From: Cohnella ginsengisoli
Lineage (GTDB): Bacteria; Bacillota; Bacilli; Paenibacillales; Paenibacillaceae
NCBI RefSeq assembly: GCF_029525555.1
Contig: NZ_JAPDHZ010000006.1
Location: forward strand, 620,001-684,000
Direction: 5' to 3'
Length of the DNA: 64,000 nt
Below, piece after piece: positions 38,962-48,017 of this stretch (the stretch's first letter is position 1; every line of letters begins with the position of its first letter). The notes beneath the pieces were generated by a model. The model made no database searches. It was given only the letters and a program-made list of their open reading frames with translations, and had not been told where the DNA came from. The position numbers and the translations under genes are program-made.

Positions 38962-40038
38962 CTACTGTTTTTGTCTGAACTTTTCTGCTTCCCAATTTCC
39001 CAAGTATTTAAGCTCATCAAGCGGTAATGTATGGACAATGCCTGGTGACAACTGAATAGCGAGTAAATGCAATTTAAGAACATCCTCCATTTCTTTTGCT
39101 TTTCGGACATTAGCGGCAATCAGATACATAGAGCCTTCGATCACAATTGCTTTTGGCTCTTCCATGTACTTCTGAATATATAACTCTATTTTATGATCAA
39201 GCTCATCCCAATCGGTCTGAACGACCTTATACCCTAAGAAAACAAGGCCGTCCGGAAAATAGGGCGTATGACTCAACAAAGGGGATGGGGAGGCAAGCAT
39301 TTCTTGGATGATCCGATCCTCTGATAAGTAAGCGATGCGATCACTGCCATGAATACGATTGACTGCTTTAGATACTTTGTTCACGTTACGATATCGTGCA
39401 AAGGATGTTCCAAGATAGTGCTCCAAGCGTTCCGTGACTTCCTCTGTGATTTTTTGGATATCCTCAAATGAATCCGAACTTGCGATTAAACCGTGATTTT
39501 GTAGAAAGACGATGGATGGTTTAATACTGTGCGTTTGCATATAAACTTCGTAGCGTTTCTTCAGTCTAAGCGCTAGCTCAATGCCAGGAGTATCATATTC
39601 GACCAACAGGATGTCCGGGCCAAAAATATTAAGCAGTCTCTCTTCCCAATCAGGCAAGGCTGTAAGAGCATTAACCGCTATCGGGTGTGTGTGCAAAGTA
39701 TACTTAGCAAGCAGCGCATGAAGATAAGTCTCGATGGAAGGCCTAAAATCAGGGGTGAGAATCGTATCTTTAAGTAGGGTATTGGATATACTCTCTTTTG
39801 ATTTCTTATCTTCTGAGGCAACGATCTGAGGGCTTTCCATGATGGAAGTTACCAACTGATTATTGACGATCGAATATCCGCGATTCTCGCTTAAGTCCGA
39901 CAATAAGAAACCCGATGCTTTAATCGCCATAGTACCATCTTCAAATTTAACGGATGAATTTCCTCCGCCGGCCTGAATAAGATCTAGTCGCTCTCCCGCA
40001 TATTTAGACATTTGAATTAATTGCTTTAGCTCATTCAT
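38962..40038 (-). CDS. Class II aldolase/adducin family protein
   Basis: This 358-residue intact protein belongs to the class II aldolase/adducin family, which includes rhamnulose-1-P, fuculose-1-P aldolases and ribulose-5-P epimerases. The glycine-rich phosphate loop AGGGNSSVKFEDGTMAIKAS, the metal-binding LHTHPIAVNAL (H-x-H) and FLQNHGLIAS (third His) are visible. It is longer than stand-alone aldolases (about 220) and closest to the aldolase half of rhamnulose-P aldolase/dehydrogenase proteins. It overlaps the HAD gene by eight bases, and it precedes the nucleotidyltransferase, so a product that is dephosphorylated or activated is plausible. The substrate is not known. Confidence 0.85.
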   Translation of the reverse strand: MNELKQLIQMSKYAGERLDLIQAGGGNSSVKFEDGTMAIKASGFLLSDLSENRGYSIVNNQLVTSIMESPQIVASEDKKSKESISNTLLKDTILTPDFRPSIETYLHALLAKYTLHTHPIAVNALTALPDWEERLLNIFGPDILLVEYDTPGIELALRLKKRYEVYMQTHSIKPSIVFLQNHGLIASSDSFEDIQKITEEVTERLEHYLGTSFARYRNVNKVSKAVNRIHGSDRIAYLSEDRIIQEMLASPSPLLSHTPYFPDGLVFLGYKVVQTDWDELDHKIELYIQKYMEEPKAIVIEGSMYLIAANVRKAKEMEDVLKLHLLAIQLSPGIVHTLPLDELKYLGNWEAEKFRQKQ

Positions 40039-40732
40039 GAAGGTAATCCCACATTTCTTTGAAGTTTTGAATTTCGATGACTTGAGGCGGCAAGGATTTC
40101 GTCTTGTGAGTTTGGTTGAGCCAAAAGGCAGGAATGCCTAGATTGACTGCTCCCATAACGTCCTTATCGAAGGAGTCTCCGATCATGCACACTTGGTCGG
40201 GCTGTAGCCCGCTTTTTCTTAGCGCAAGCTCGAAAATGAATGGATGAGGTTTCTCGCAGCCGGCCTCTTCACTTGTAACCACGAAATCCAGTAGAAGTTC
40301 AAGATTTAATTGCTTGAGCTTGAGAAATTGAACATCCGCGGTTAGATCGGTTACCATTACGATCTTTAAGCCACGTTTTCTCATAGCCTTAAGCCATGGG
40401 ATGACATCCTCGAACAGTTCAATGCGTTGAACGAAGTCCGACCAATAGTCGTGGTAGCATTCCAAAGCCAATGAATAGGAATGTTCTTGAGGTTTGGAAA
40501 AGCCTTCAATAAGACGTTGGAAATATAATAGCCGGTTATGAGAGGCTGCTTGGCCATGCAGCGTCGCATGAAGGGGACGCTTCGCCTGGTTGTACTGCAA
40601 CACAAAGGACTCGAAGTCCCAATCCAATTTAGAAAAATGATTATGATAGACGGCAGTCAACGCGTACTGGTGACAACGCTCATAGTCATAGAGTGTGTTG
40701 TCAAAGTCAATTAAAATGCCTTCAACTTTCAA
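40031..40732 (-). CDS. HAD superfamily hydrolase (phosphatase)
   Basis: This 233-residue protein has all HAD motifs: motif I IDFDNTLYDYE (nucleophile Asp at residue about 9), a cap helix region, motif II VMVTDLTADVQ, motif III Lys in SEEAGCEKPHPFIFE, and motif IV MIGDSFDKDVMGA. It is similar to YjjG/phosphoglycolate-type phosphatases. It overlaps the upstream kinase gene by 11 bases and the aldolase by eight, showing tight translational coupling. In this operon it probably removes a phosphate from a sugar or polyol intermediate. Confidence 0.88.
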   Translation of the reverse strand: MKVEGILIDFDNTLYDYERCHQYALTAVYHNHFSKLDWDFESFVLQYNQAKRPLHATLHGQAASHNRLLYFQRLIEGFSKPQEHSYSLALECYHDYWSDFVQRIELFEDVIPWLKAMRKRGLKIVMVTDLTADVQFLKLKQLNLELLLDFVVTSEEAGCEKPHPFIFELALRKSGLQPDQVCMIGDSFDKDVMGAVNLGIPAFWLNQTHKTKSLPPQVIEIQNFKEMWDYLHE

Positions 40733-42775
40733 GAGGCTCCTCCTTCATCTTGTCAGCAATCATAATAAGAATCATCATTTGAACCATACCCCGTATTCCA
40801 TCGCGGAATGCTGCATGTTCGGAGATGAGCTCCTCTCTGTTTTGAACCAAAGTATTCGTTATGGCCATAAAATCCAGCATGTTGAAAGGTTCTTTCAATA
40901 TTAAATACTGAGATTGAAGATCCTCGGAGTAATCATGAACTACGCCGGATATTCCGCGTGACAATAAAATATTAATCAAGGGATCCAAGTCGATATTTGA
41001 ATCCAGAGTAAACTTCACCAGTAGCCGTGGATCGAATTGATCATTGCCCATTTCATAGGTTTCGTCTGTGAAATAGGTGATAACCAAATCGGCATATGTT
41101 TTTTTGCGGATAGATATACTTCTGGGCATCCGGCATTCGACTGTTAATCTGCCTGATAACCTGTTCTTTCGTGTAGCCTCTCTTTTTTAAAATCTCGGAT
41201 GATTTTCCAATGCCGGCGAAGGTTTTCGTCCGTCTCTAAATATATTTTAAGATCAATATTTTTGCGCATCTTCGGCAGATAAAAGGGGTGTAGGCCGGAT
41301 AACACTATGAAATCATTAGACTTCGTAAGGATAGGGGGAGGTGAACTTGCCAGTCACATGATCATAAACTATCCGCTCAATCGTTCCTCCCCTCTTTAAC
41401 GAGGACAGATGTTCCGACTGACGGTGCAGATGATTGGCTTTAGGATTCAAGTGTGTGTACTCTTCCCAGTTGGAATCACCGCGTTCCCATTTATGATCGC
41501 CGTCTCCTTCGATTTCTAGCATCTTCTTGTCATTCAACAGTAATTTAATATCCTCTAAAAGCGTACTCTTTCCGACGCCGCTGTCTCCGCCTATACCGAT
41601 CGTGAACGCTTGCTGTGAATTTTTGTAAATGGAATTGCTTCGTACGCCATGATTATACAAGTAGTAGACAACCGTAATTAGGCAGCCAGCTAAGATTGTA
41701 TATGACACATTTTTAAGATCAGTCGAATTTATTTTCAGATGAAGCGGAGTCCCGCCAATAAGGATGTCATTTAAATCGGTCCGGTGGAAAAAGATGAAGT
41801 ATAGTAAGTAAGAAAGAGAAAAAACAGCATCAAGAATAAAAATACGCTCATTGTTAAACTGGAAAGCATTAATAAAGTAAGTGAAAAGAAAAGGTATGAT
41901 CCACATATACCAACCAGGCATTGGAGGGACAAAGACTAAAAAACACGCAAACAGGAGACCAATATAGCTAAACAACAGATCTTTATTTACTTTGCTATAC
42001 ATTAAAAATCGAATATAGATGAGTACAACGACCAGAACCGCTAAATAGATATGAAGGTTTTCGATAGGGAAATTAACAGATAGCACTTGTTGTTGTTCTT
42101 TGTTTTTAAAAACAAAGTTGAAAAATTCAATTGAATTGATATAAGGCAAAAGTAATATTCCGAATGTAAAAATAGAAACTAATAAATAAGTAAGAGGGTT
42201 GACCTTCTTCTTCCAAAGATAAATCAAAATCAGAGGCAGAGCGGCAGCAACATGAAATTTCGTGGAGAGCGCCAAACCGAATATAATAGAAGAAACGAAA
42301 GGCTTCTCTTTAATAACAAAATATAAAGCAAGAAGTATAAGTGCGGTCGGAATCATATCAAGTTGTGAATGCACATAGCTTGCATAGAAAATAATAGGAG
42401 AAGCGAAATATAGAGCTAGTACTTCTTTCGATCTTGCGGGGAACAGTTTAGTTAGAATGAAAAAAACGACTAAATCTGCGGCTAATAAAGGCAGCTTAAA
42501 GATTAAATTGTCCAGATAATAGTTTTCAGGCAGCAAGTTGGCTATGAACTGAAACGGAGTTAAAATAAAGAGCATTAACGAAGGGTATGGAAATGGATTG
42601 GGTAAGCTATGAACGTAATAATATTCCCATGGATTCCAGGTAGACTTTAAAAAAAAGTTGGACGAAGGGAACAAAAAAGCCGATCTTTATAATCGGAAGA
42701 AAACAAGGCAAGAAATATAATCTTGAGCGCTAATAATAATAGGAAGAAACGATTTCGGAGAAACGTGGAAAACAT
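40722..42775 (-). CDS. GT-C-like membrane domain fused to a P-loop kinase (five frameshifts)
   Basis: The corrected protein has 682 residues. Residues 1 to about 390 form about ten membrane segments of GT-C glycosyltransferase character (SLPNPFPYPSLML, then SQLDMIPTAL, and PPMPGWYMWIIPF). After a short linker comes a phosphoribulokinase/uridine-kinase-like domain with Walker A FTIGIGGDSGVGKSTL, the acidic EGDGDHKWERGD, and later SNDFIVLSGLHPFYLP. It starts at the ATG 42775-42773. Five homopolymer runs each carry one surplus base (plus-strand A6 42673-42678, A8 42649-42656, G5 41334-41338, T6 41183-41188, T7 41099-41105). The total then divides evenly into codons. The fusion could couple phosphorylation of a precursor to transfer of a sugar across the membrane; this is inference. 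Confidence 0.7.
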
Positions 42776-42841
42776 TGCAAGTCATCCTAACTTCATGTAA
42801 TTTCATAGCAAACCATCGATATTGATTATAGCCGATTCTCA

Positions 42842-42870
42842 CTTACATTGTAGCAAAATGTCGATATTAT
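42842..42870 (+). promoter_or_regulatory. Candidate promoter of the rfb genes
   Basis: CTTACA at 42842-42847 and TATTAT at 42865-42870, 17 bases apart, lie 38 bases upstream of the rfbA ATG in the AT-rich gap between the divergent minus-strand operon and the rfb genes. Confidence 0.45.
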
Positions 42871-42908
42871 AGTAATAGGGCTTACTGTTAATGAATGGAG
42901 TGAAAATT

Positions 42909-43713
42909 ATGAAAGGCATCATTCTTGCTGGAGGTACTGGGTCTCGTTTGTTCCCCCCTCACCAAAGTGACAAATAAACATTTGCTTCCAGTCGGCAAAT
43001 ATCCTATGATTTTTCATGCAGTAGCGAAACTAAAGGAATCTGAAATAGAGGATATACTTATCGTTACAGGCAAAGAACACATGGGAGACGTCGTAAACCT
43101 CCTTGGAAGCGGACGGGAAATGGGCGTTACGTTTACATACAAAGTTCAAGACGAAGCAGGCGGGATTGCTCAAGCGCTTGGGCTTGCAGAGAGCTTCGTG
43201 AACCATGAACCGATGATCGTTATACTAGGGGATAATGTGTTCTCTGACAGTATAGCGCCATATGTGGCAACATTCAGTGAGCGTGGAATAGGTGCGAAGA
43301 TTCTTATCAAGCAGGTTCCGGATGCCAAGCGTTATGGTGTTCCACAGTTGGAAGGGAACCGTATTGTTGCAATTGAAGAAAAACCGCAAAACCCTAAGAG
43401 CAACTTTGCAGTCACGGGAATATATATGTTTGATGCCAGAGTGTTCGAGATCATAAAGTCGCTTAAGCCGTCCTTACGCGGAGAGTTAGAGATCACGGAT
43501 GTTAACAACGCTTATATTGCAACTGGAGAGCTTAGCTTTGACATCCTAAATGGTTGGTGGACAGACGCAGGTACGCATGCATCCTTAACGCATGCGAATG
43601 AACTAGCGAAGAATATTGAATTCGGTGAGGGGTTCGGAACGCCCAAAAAAGTAATTGACGATTGGAGTAGATCAAAACATGAGGGTAAAGGAGACTGCTC
43701 TAACAGGAGTTAA
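42909..43713 (+). CDS. rfbA: Glucose-1-phosphate thymidylyltransferase (one or two frameshifts)
   Basis: This enzyme makes dTDP-glucose, the first step to dTDP-L-rhamnose. The nucleotide loop GGTGSRLFPLTKVTNKHL appears only after removing one C from C6 at 42953-42958, and the start is then ATG 42909 (MKGIILAG). Further motifs: ILGDNVFSDS, IEEKPQNPKS, ITDVNNAYI and GWWTDAGTH. As sequenced, the frame ends at 43713, inside the next gene; with one A less in A6 43645-43650 it would end GTPKK at 43654, giving 247 residues, a normal length for the short RmlA type. A second indel is therefore likely. Confidence 0.88.
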
Positions 43714-44237
43714 ACTTATAGAACCTATTGTATTTGGCGATAATCGGGGATTTTTTTATGGAATCATACAATAAACAAAAATTTGCCGAGCAAGCAATCA
43801 ATGTTGAGTTTGTTCAAGATAACCACTCCCTATCTGCGGATGCGGGCGTTCTGAGGGGGTTGCACTACCAATTGAGTCCGAAAGCGCAAACCAAACTGGT
43901 GCGCGTAGTATCGGGGGCAATATTTGATGTAGTGATTGATATTCGCAGCGGCTCGCCTACATTTGGTCTGTGGAAAGGGTTTATCCTTTCGGCTGCAAAT
44001 AAACGCCAACTTCTGGTTCCAAAGGGATTTGCTCATGGCTTTTGTACATTGGTCCCGAATACAGAAGTGATATACAAAGTTGACGAAGAATATTCGCCAA
44101 GTGATGATCGAGGAATTGCATGGAATGACCCCATTCTTAATATTGATTGGCCAACACAGTCGCCCATATTATCGGAAAAGGATACTAAGAATCCTACTTT
44201 TGCTGAAGCAGAAATAAATTTTACTTTTGAAGGGTGA
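43679..44237 (+). CDS. rfbC: dTDP-4-dehydrorhamnose 3,5-epimerase (one frameshift)
   Basis: The corrected 185-residue cupin enzyme epimerises C3 and C5 of dTDP-4-keto-6-deoxyglucose. Recognisable motifs are GVKLIEPIVFGDNRGFF, the joining MESYNKQKFAEQ, VQDNHSLSADAGVLRGLHYQ (catalytic His in LRGLHYQ), VVIDIRSGSPTFG and PKGFAHGF. The T7 run 43751-43757 carries one surplus T that stops the first frame; removal gives exactly 186 codons with the stop. ATG 43679 follows GGAGTAG. The RmlC length is typical. Confidence 0.9.
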
Positions 44238-44243
44238 TTTCAC

Positions 44244-45338
44244 GTGAGATTGTTGGTCACTGGTGGCGCTGGGTTCATTGGAAGCAACTTTATTCACTAC
44301 TACTTAAATAAACATCTTGAGGATTATGTTATAAACGTAGATGCATTGACCTATGCTGGGAATCTTGAGAGCCTCACCGAGATTGAAAACAACCCTAATT
44401 ATGAATTCCATAGGTCGGATATTACGAATCGCGAAATCTTGGAGCCATTGTTCGAACGAGGCGTCGATGTCGTCGTTCATTTTGCAGCCGAATCCCACGT
44501 GGATCGAAGTATACTTGATCCCGGGGCATTCGTGCATACAAATGTGCTCGGTACTCAAACGCTTCTCGATTTAGCCAAGCACTACAATGTGGGTAAATTT
44601 GTTCACGTATCGACCGATGAAGTATATGGTACGCTTGGCGACACAGGGCTTTTCACGGAACAGACGCCTTTGGCTCCGAATAGCCCCTATTCGGCAAGCA
44701 AAGCCGGATCTGACCTGATGGTTCGGGCTTACCATGAAACCTTCGGTTTGAACGTTAATATCACAAGATGTTCAAATAATTATGGTCCTTATCAATTCCC
44801 AGAGAAGCTAATTCCGTTGATGATTCAGAATGCTTTGGATGACAAGGCGTTGCCGGTATACGGAGATGGATTAAACGTACGAGATTGGCTGTATGTCGAG
44901 GACCACTGCAGCGCCATTGACTTGGTTATCCGAAAAGGTATCAGCGGTGAGGTTTATAACATCGGCGGCAACAATGAGCGCACGAATATCCATGTCGTAA
45001 AAACGATTCTAGAGGAACTCGGCAAGCCGGATTCGTTGGTTCAGTATGTCCAAGACCGTTTGGGACATGATCGCCGATATGCCATTGATGCAAGTAAGAT
45101 TCGGACGGAACTCGGTTGGAGTCCGAAATACGATTATGAATCAGGCATTCGCAAGACGATACGATGGTACCTGGACAATCAGGATTGGATGAATCAAGTG
45201 CGTACAGGAGCTTATCAACAGTACTACGATACCCAGTACCGCTCGCGGCTGGGGGGAGTAGAATGTGCAGGTGAATCGAAAGAAATTGTTGGTCACCGGA
45301 GCGAAAGGGCAATTGGGCCAGGAGCTTATGCGTACTGA
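44244..45338 (+). CDS. rfbB: dTDP-glucose 4,6-dehydratase
   Basis: This SDR enzyme dehydrates dTDP-glucose to the 4-keto-6-deoxy intermediate. It carries the NAD loop VTGGAGFIGSNFIHYYL, HFAAESHVDRSI, the active-site segment STDEVYGTLG and YxxxK in NSPYSASKAGSD, plus RCSNNYGPYQFPEKLIP. As sequenced, it runs to 45338 with an unusual tail overlapping rfbD. Removing one G from G6 at 45251-45256 gives the normal end LGE and a stop at 45261, for 338 residues, so the tail is probably an artefact. GTG 44244 follows GAAGGGTGA. Confidence 0.94.
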   Translation: MRLLVTGGAGFIGSNFIHYYLNKHLEDYVINVDALTYAGNLESLTEIENNPNYEFHRSDITNREILEPLFERGVDVVVHFAAESHVDRSILDPGAFVHTNVLGTQTLLDLAKHYNVGKFVHVSTDEVYGTLGDTGLFTEQTPLAPNSPYSASKAGSDLMVRAYHETFGLNVNITRCSNNYGPYQFPEKLIPLMIQNALDDKALPVYGDGLNVRDWLYVEDHCSAIDLVIRKGISGEVYNIGGNNERTNIHVVKTILEELGKPDSLVQYVQDRLGHDRRYAIDASKIRTELGWSPKYDYESGIRKTIRWYLDNQDWMNQVRTGAYQQYYDTQYRSRLGGVECAGESKEIVGHRSERAIGPGAYAY

Positions 45339-46123
45339 AGATGAGCGATATGAAATCGTGGGCCTGGATCGTGTAGCCCTTGATGTAACGGATCTTGCTC
45401 AATGCAAGCAAACCATTGCCCAATATGCGCCTTCGGCGGTTATCCATGCGGGGGCATACACAGCGGTTGATCAAGCTGAAACTGAAGTGGATGAAGCTTA
45501 TCGAGTTAACGCGCTAGGTACGCGGAATCTCGCGATCGCCGCCCGTGAGGCGAACGTGAAGCTTTGTTACGTTAGCACGGATTATGTTTTTGACGGGCAA
45601 GGCAGCCATCCATACAACGAATACGACAATACAAATCCACAATCTGTTTATGGGAAGTCGAAGCGGGCGGGGGAGCTTTTGCTTCAATCAATTTGCCCAA
45701 CCTTTTTTTATTGTTCGTACTTCGTGGGTATACGGCAAGCACGGCAATAATTTCGTGAAAACCATGTTGAAGCTCGCGCAGGATCGTGATTCGCTCAAGG
45801 TGGTCAGCGATCAGATAGGTTCGCCTACGTATACGAGGGACCTCACTTTGTTTTTGCTGAACTTAGTTGAGACAGAGGCGTACGGAATATATCATACGAC
45901 CAATGCAGGAGCTTGTAGTTGGTTTGAGTTTGCTCAAGCCATTTTTGAGGAGCGCGGCATTCAATCGACGCTCACGCCTTGCACGACATCCGAATTTCCG
46001 CGTCCCGCTCCGCGTCCTGCTTATTCAGTTTTGGACCATTCGGCTATTCGCCAAAATGGTTTTTCGGATTTGAGGCCTTGGAGAGAAGCGCTCCGAGAAT
46101 TCCTGTCTGAATTGGACAACTGA
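45265..46123 (+). CDS. rfbD: dTDP-4-dehydrorhamnose reductase (one frameshift)
   Basis: This SDR of 285 corrected residues makes dTDP-L-rhamnose from the RfbC product. Motifs: VTGAKGQLGQELM at the N-terminus, AGAYTAVDQAE, STDYVFDGQG, YxxxK in SVYGKSKRAGE, and IVRTSWVYGKHGNNF. The T7 run 45703-45709 has one surplus T; removal joins QSICPTFF to IVRTSWVYG. GTG 45265 has GGGGAG upstream. The four rfb genes are in the order A-C-B-D, and the glycan GT2 at 22977 is a likely user of their product. Confidence 0.93.
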
Positions 46124-46242
46124 ACGTAGTTTCCTTTTTTAAGTCGCCTTTATTTTCCCCCTCACCCATTAACTCATACGCCTCCGGCGAAGCAGACCTG
46201 GTCATACTAGGACTGTCAAATTCAATGGAGGTGCATGACGAA

Positions 46243-46518
46243 ATGGCTAACAGACGCAATCGCAAGCTGGTGCCGGAGAGCGCGAAGGCGCTGGATGCAA
46301 TGAAGTACGAGATCGCATCGGAACTTGGCGTGGACTTCGGTCAATACAGCGGAGCAGCAGGGGCAGGCGATACGGAATTTGCCGGCGAGCTAGGCGCATT
46401 CTCTGCAGGCGGTGGCGGCTCGCAATACTTGGGCAACCTGACTTCGCGTGAAGCGGGAGCGGTCGGCGGCGGCGTCACCAAAAGGCTGATTCAACAGGCG
46501 CAGCAATCGTTGATTTAA
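46243..46518 (+). CDS. Alpha/beta-type small acid-soluble spore protein
   Basis: This 91-residue DNA-binding protein coats DNA in spores. Conserved parts are RNRKLVPESAKALDAMKYEIASELGV (split here: RKLVPESAKALDAMKYE and IASELGV), with the germination protease site E-I-A-S-E, and LTSREAGAVGGGVTKRLIQ at the C-terminus. Between them is a longer Gly/Ala-rich linker than usual. ATG 46243 is chosen because GGAGGTG lies 9 bases upstream; ATG 46225 overlaps that binding site. It shows that the organism forms endospores. Confidence 0.95.
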   Translation: MANRRNRKLVPESAKALDAMKYEIASELGVDFGQYSGAAGAGDTEFAGELGAFSAGGGGSQYLGNLTSREAGAVGGGVTKRLIQQAQQSLI

Positions 46519-46568
46519 CGCCTGGATAATAAACGGTTGACAAAGGGCTCGACCGTATTTTCCGCTCA

Positions 46569-46597
46569 TTGACACCCCTCGACAATTCCGGTATCAT
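46569..46597 (+). promoter_or_regulatory. Sigma-A promoter of metK
   Basis: TTGACA at 46569-46574 and TATCAT at 46592-46597 with exact 17-base spacing. Transcription would start near 46604, only about 15 bases before a terminator-like hairpin. Confidence 0.8.
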
Positions 46598-46618
46598 TAA
46601 TCAGAAGGTCTGTCTAAC

Positions 46619-46650
46619 AACCTTTTCCTACCGGAAAAGGTTCATTTTTT
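46619..46650 (+). terminator. Intrinsic-terminator-like hairpin in the metK leader
   Basis: A perfect 10-bp stem (AACCTTTTCC / GGAAAAGGTT, loop TACC) followed by CATTTTTT lies between the metK promoter and its ribosome binding site (46656-46662). In this place it would act as an attenuator or as a stability element; it could also end transcription arriving from the spore-protein gene. Confidence 0.8.
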
Positions 46651-46672
46651 GTGTAGGGGGAGGTTGAAGATA

Positions 46673-47878
46673 TTGTCGACGATTAAGGGCCGGCATCTCT
46701 TCACGTCCGAATCGGTCACGGAAGGCCATCCGGACAAAATTTGCGATCAAATTTCTGACGCGGTGCTTGATGCATTTCTGGCAGCTGATCCGAATGCGCG
46801 TGTCGCTTGCGAAGTATCCGTCGCTACAGGACTTGTACTTGTTATCGGCGAGATCTCCAGCTCCGCGGACTTCATCGACATCTCGTCGATCGCCCGCAAG
46901 ACGATCCGCGAGATCGGCTATACCCGCGCTAAATACGGTTTTGACTCCACCACCTGCGCTGTTCTGACGTCGCTCAACGAGCAGTCGGCCGACATCGCGC
47001 AAGGTGTTAACGCAGCGATCGAGAGCCGCGACGGCAAGGACGTGCTCGTCGAGAACGCCGACATCGGCGCCGGCGACCAAGGCTTGATGTTCGGCTTCGC
47101 GACCAACGAGACGCCTGAGCTCATGCCGCTGCCGATCGCGCTCGCGCACCGCCTGTCGCGCCGCCTGTCCGAAGTGCGCAAGAACGAGACGCTCGGTTAT
47201 CTTCGTCCGGACGGCAAAACGCAAGTCACGATCGAGTACATCGACGGCAAGCCTGTCCGCGTAGATACGATCGTCATCTCTACGCAGCATGCCGAAGAGA
47301 TCACGCTGGATCAGATCCAAGCGGATATCAAGAAGCATGTCATCCTGCCTGTCGTGCCTGAAGAATGGCTCGACGGCGAGACCAAGTTCTACATCAACCC
47401 GACCGGCCGCTTCGTCATCGGCGGACCGCAAGGCGATGCCGGCCTCACCGGCCGCAAGATCATCGTCGACACGTACGGCGGCTACGCTCGCCACGGCGGC
47501 GGCGCATTCTCCGGCAAGGATCCGACGAAGGTCGACCGCTCGGCTGCTTACGCAGCTCGCTATGTGGCGAAGAATATCGTCGCGGCAGGCCTTGCCGACA
47601 AGTGCGAGATCCAGCTCGCTTACGCGATCGGCGTAGCGAATCCGGTCTCCATCAACGTCGATACCTACGGCACGGGCAAGATCGCCGAAGAAAAGCTCGT
47701 CGAGCTGATCCGCGAAAACTTCGACCTGCGTCCGGCCGGCATCATCAAGATGCTCGACCTGCGCCGCCCGATCTACAAGCAGACGGCAGCCTACGGCCAC
47801 TTTGGCCGCACGGACATCGACGTTCCTTGGGAGCGCACCGACAAGGTGGAGCTGCTGAAGGCCGGCGCTTGGGCTTAA
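46673..47878 (+). CDS. metK: S-adenosylmethionine synthetase
   Basis: This 401-residue enzyme makes S-adenosylmethionine from ATP and methionine. All family motifs are present: FTSESVTEGHPDKICDQISD (split as TSESVTEGHPDK, ICDQISD), GAGDQGLMFGFA, FYINPTGRFVIGGP and GLTGRKIIVDTYGG. TTG 46673 follows GGGGGAGG at about 10 bases; an in-frame TTG at 46664 is too close to it. The gene is monocistronic between its own promoter and a terminator at 47902. No SAM-I riboswitch fits in the roughly 70-base leader. Confidence 0.97.
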   Translation: MSTIKGRHLFTSESVTEGHPDKICDQISDAVLDAFLAADPNARVACEVSVATGLVLVIGEISSSADFIDISSIARKTIREIGYTRAKYGFDSTTCAVLTSLNEQSADIAQGVNAAIESRDGKDVLVENADIGAGDQGLMFGFATNETPELMPLPIALAHRLSRRLSEVRKNETLGYLRPDGKTQVTIEYIDGKPVRVDTIVISTQHAEEITLDQIQADIKKHVILPVVPEEWLDGETKFYINPTGRFVIGGPQGDAGLTGRKIIVDTYGGYARHGGGAFSGKDPTKVDRSAAYAARYVAKNIVAAGLADKCEIQLAYAIGVANPVSINVDTYGTGKIAEEKLVELIRENFDLRPAGIIKMLDLRRPIYKQTAAYGHFGRTDIDVPWERTDKVELLKAGAWA

Positions 47879-47901
47879 TTTCATCTTCTCCATCATCGTC
47901 G

Positions 47902-47939
47902 ACCGCCTCTACGGATTTGATCCGGCAGAGGCGGTTTTT
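47902..47939 (+). terminator. Intrinsic terminator of metK
   Basis: ACCGCCTC pairs with GAGGCGGT, with an inner CGGAT/ATCCG stem, followed by TTTTT. It starts 23 bases after the stop. Confidence 0.92.
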
Positions 47940-48017
47940 GCTTATCCCCTAAATTTCCCTGTCCCCGGAGCCGACATAAAGAGTACAGTATGTCCTTAGG
48001 ATCTGGAGGAATCGCAA

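Noticed and set aside
46519..46672. SAM-I riboswitch upstream of metK
   Set aside because: The leader after the promoter is only about 70 bases and lacks the conserved SAM-I core; only a simple hairpin is present.
46628..47896. 422-residue open frame on the minus strand
   Set aside because: It is the complement of metK, whose motifs are unambiguous.
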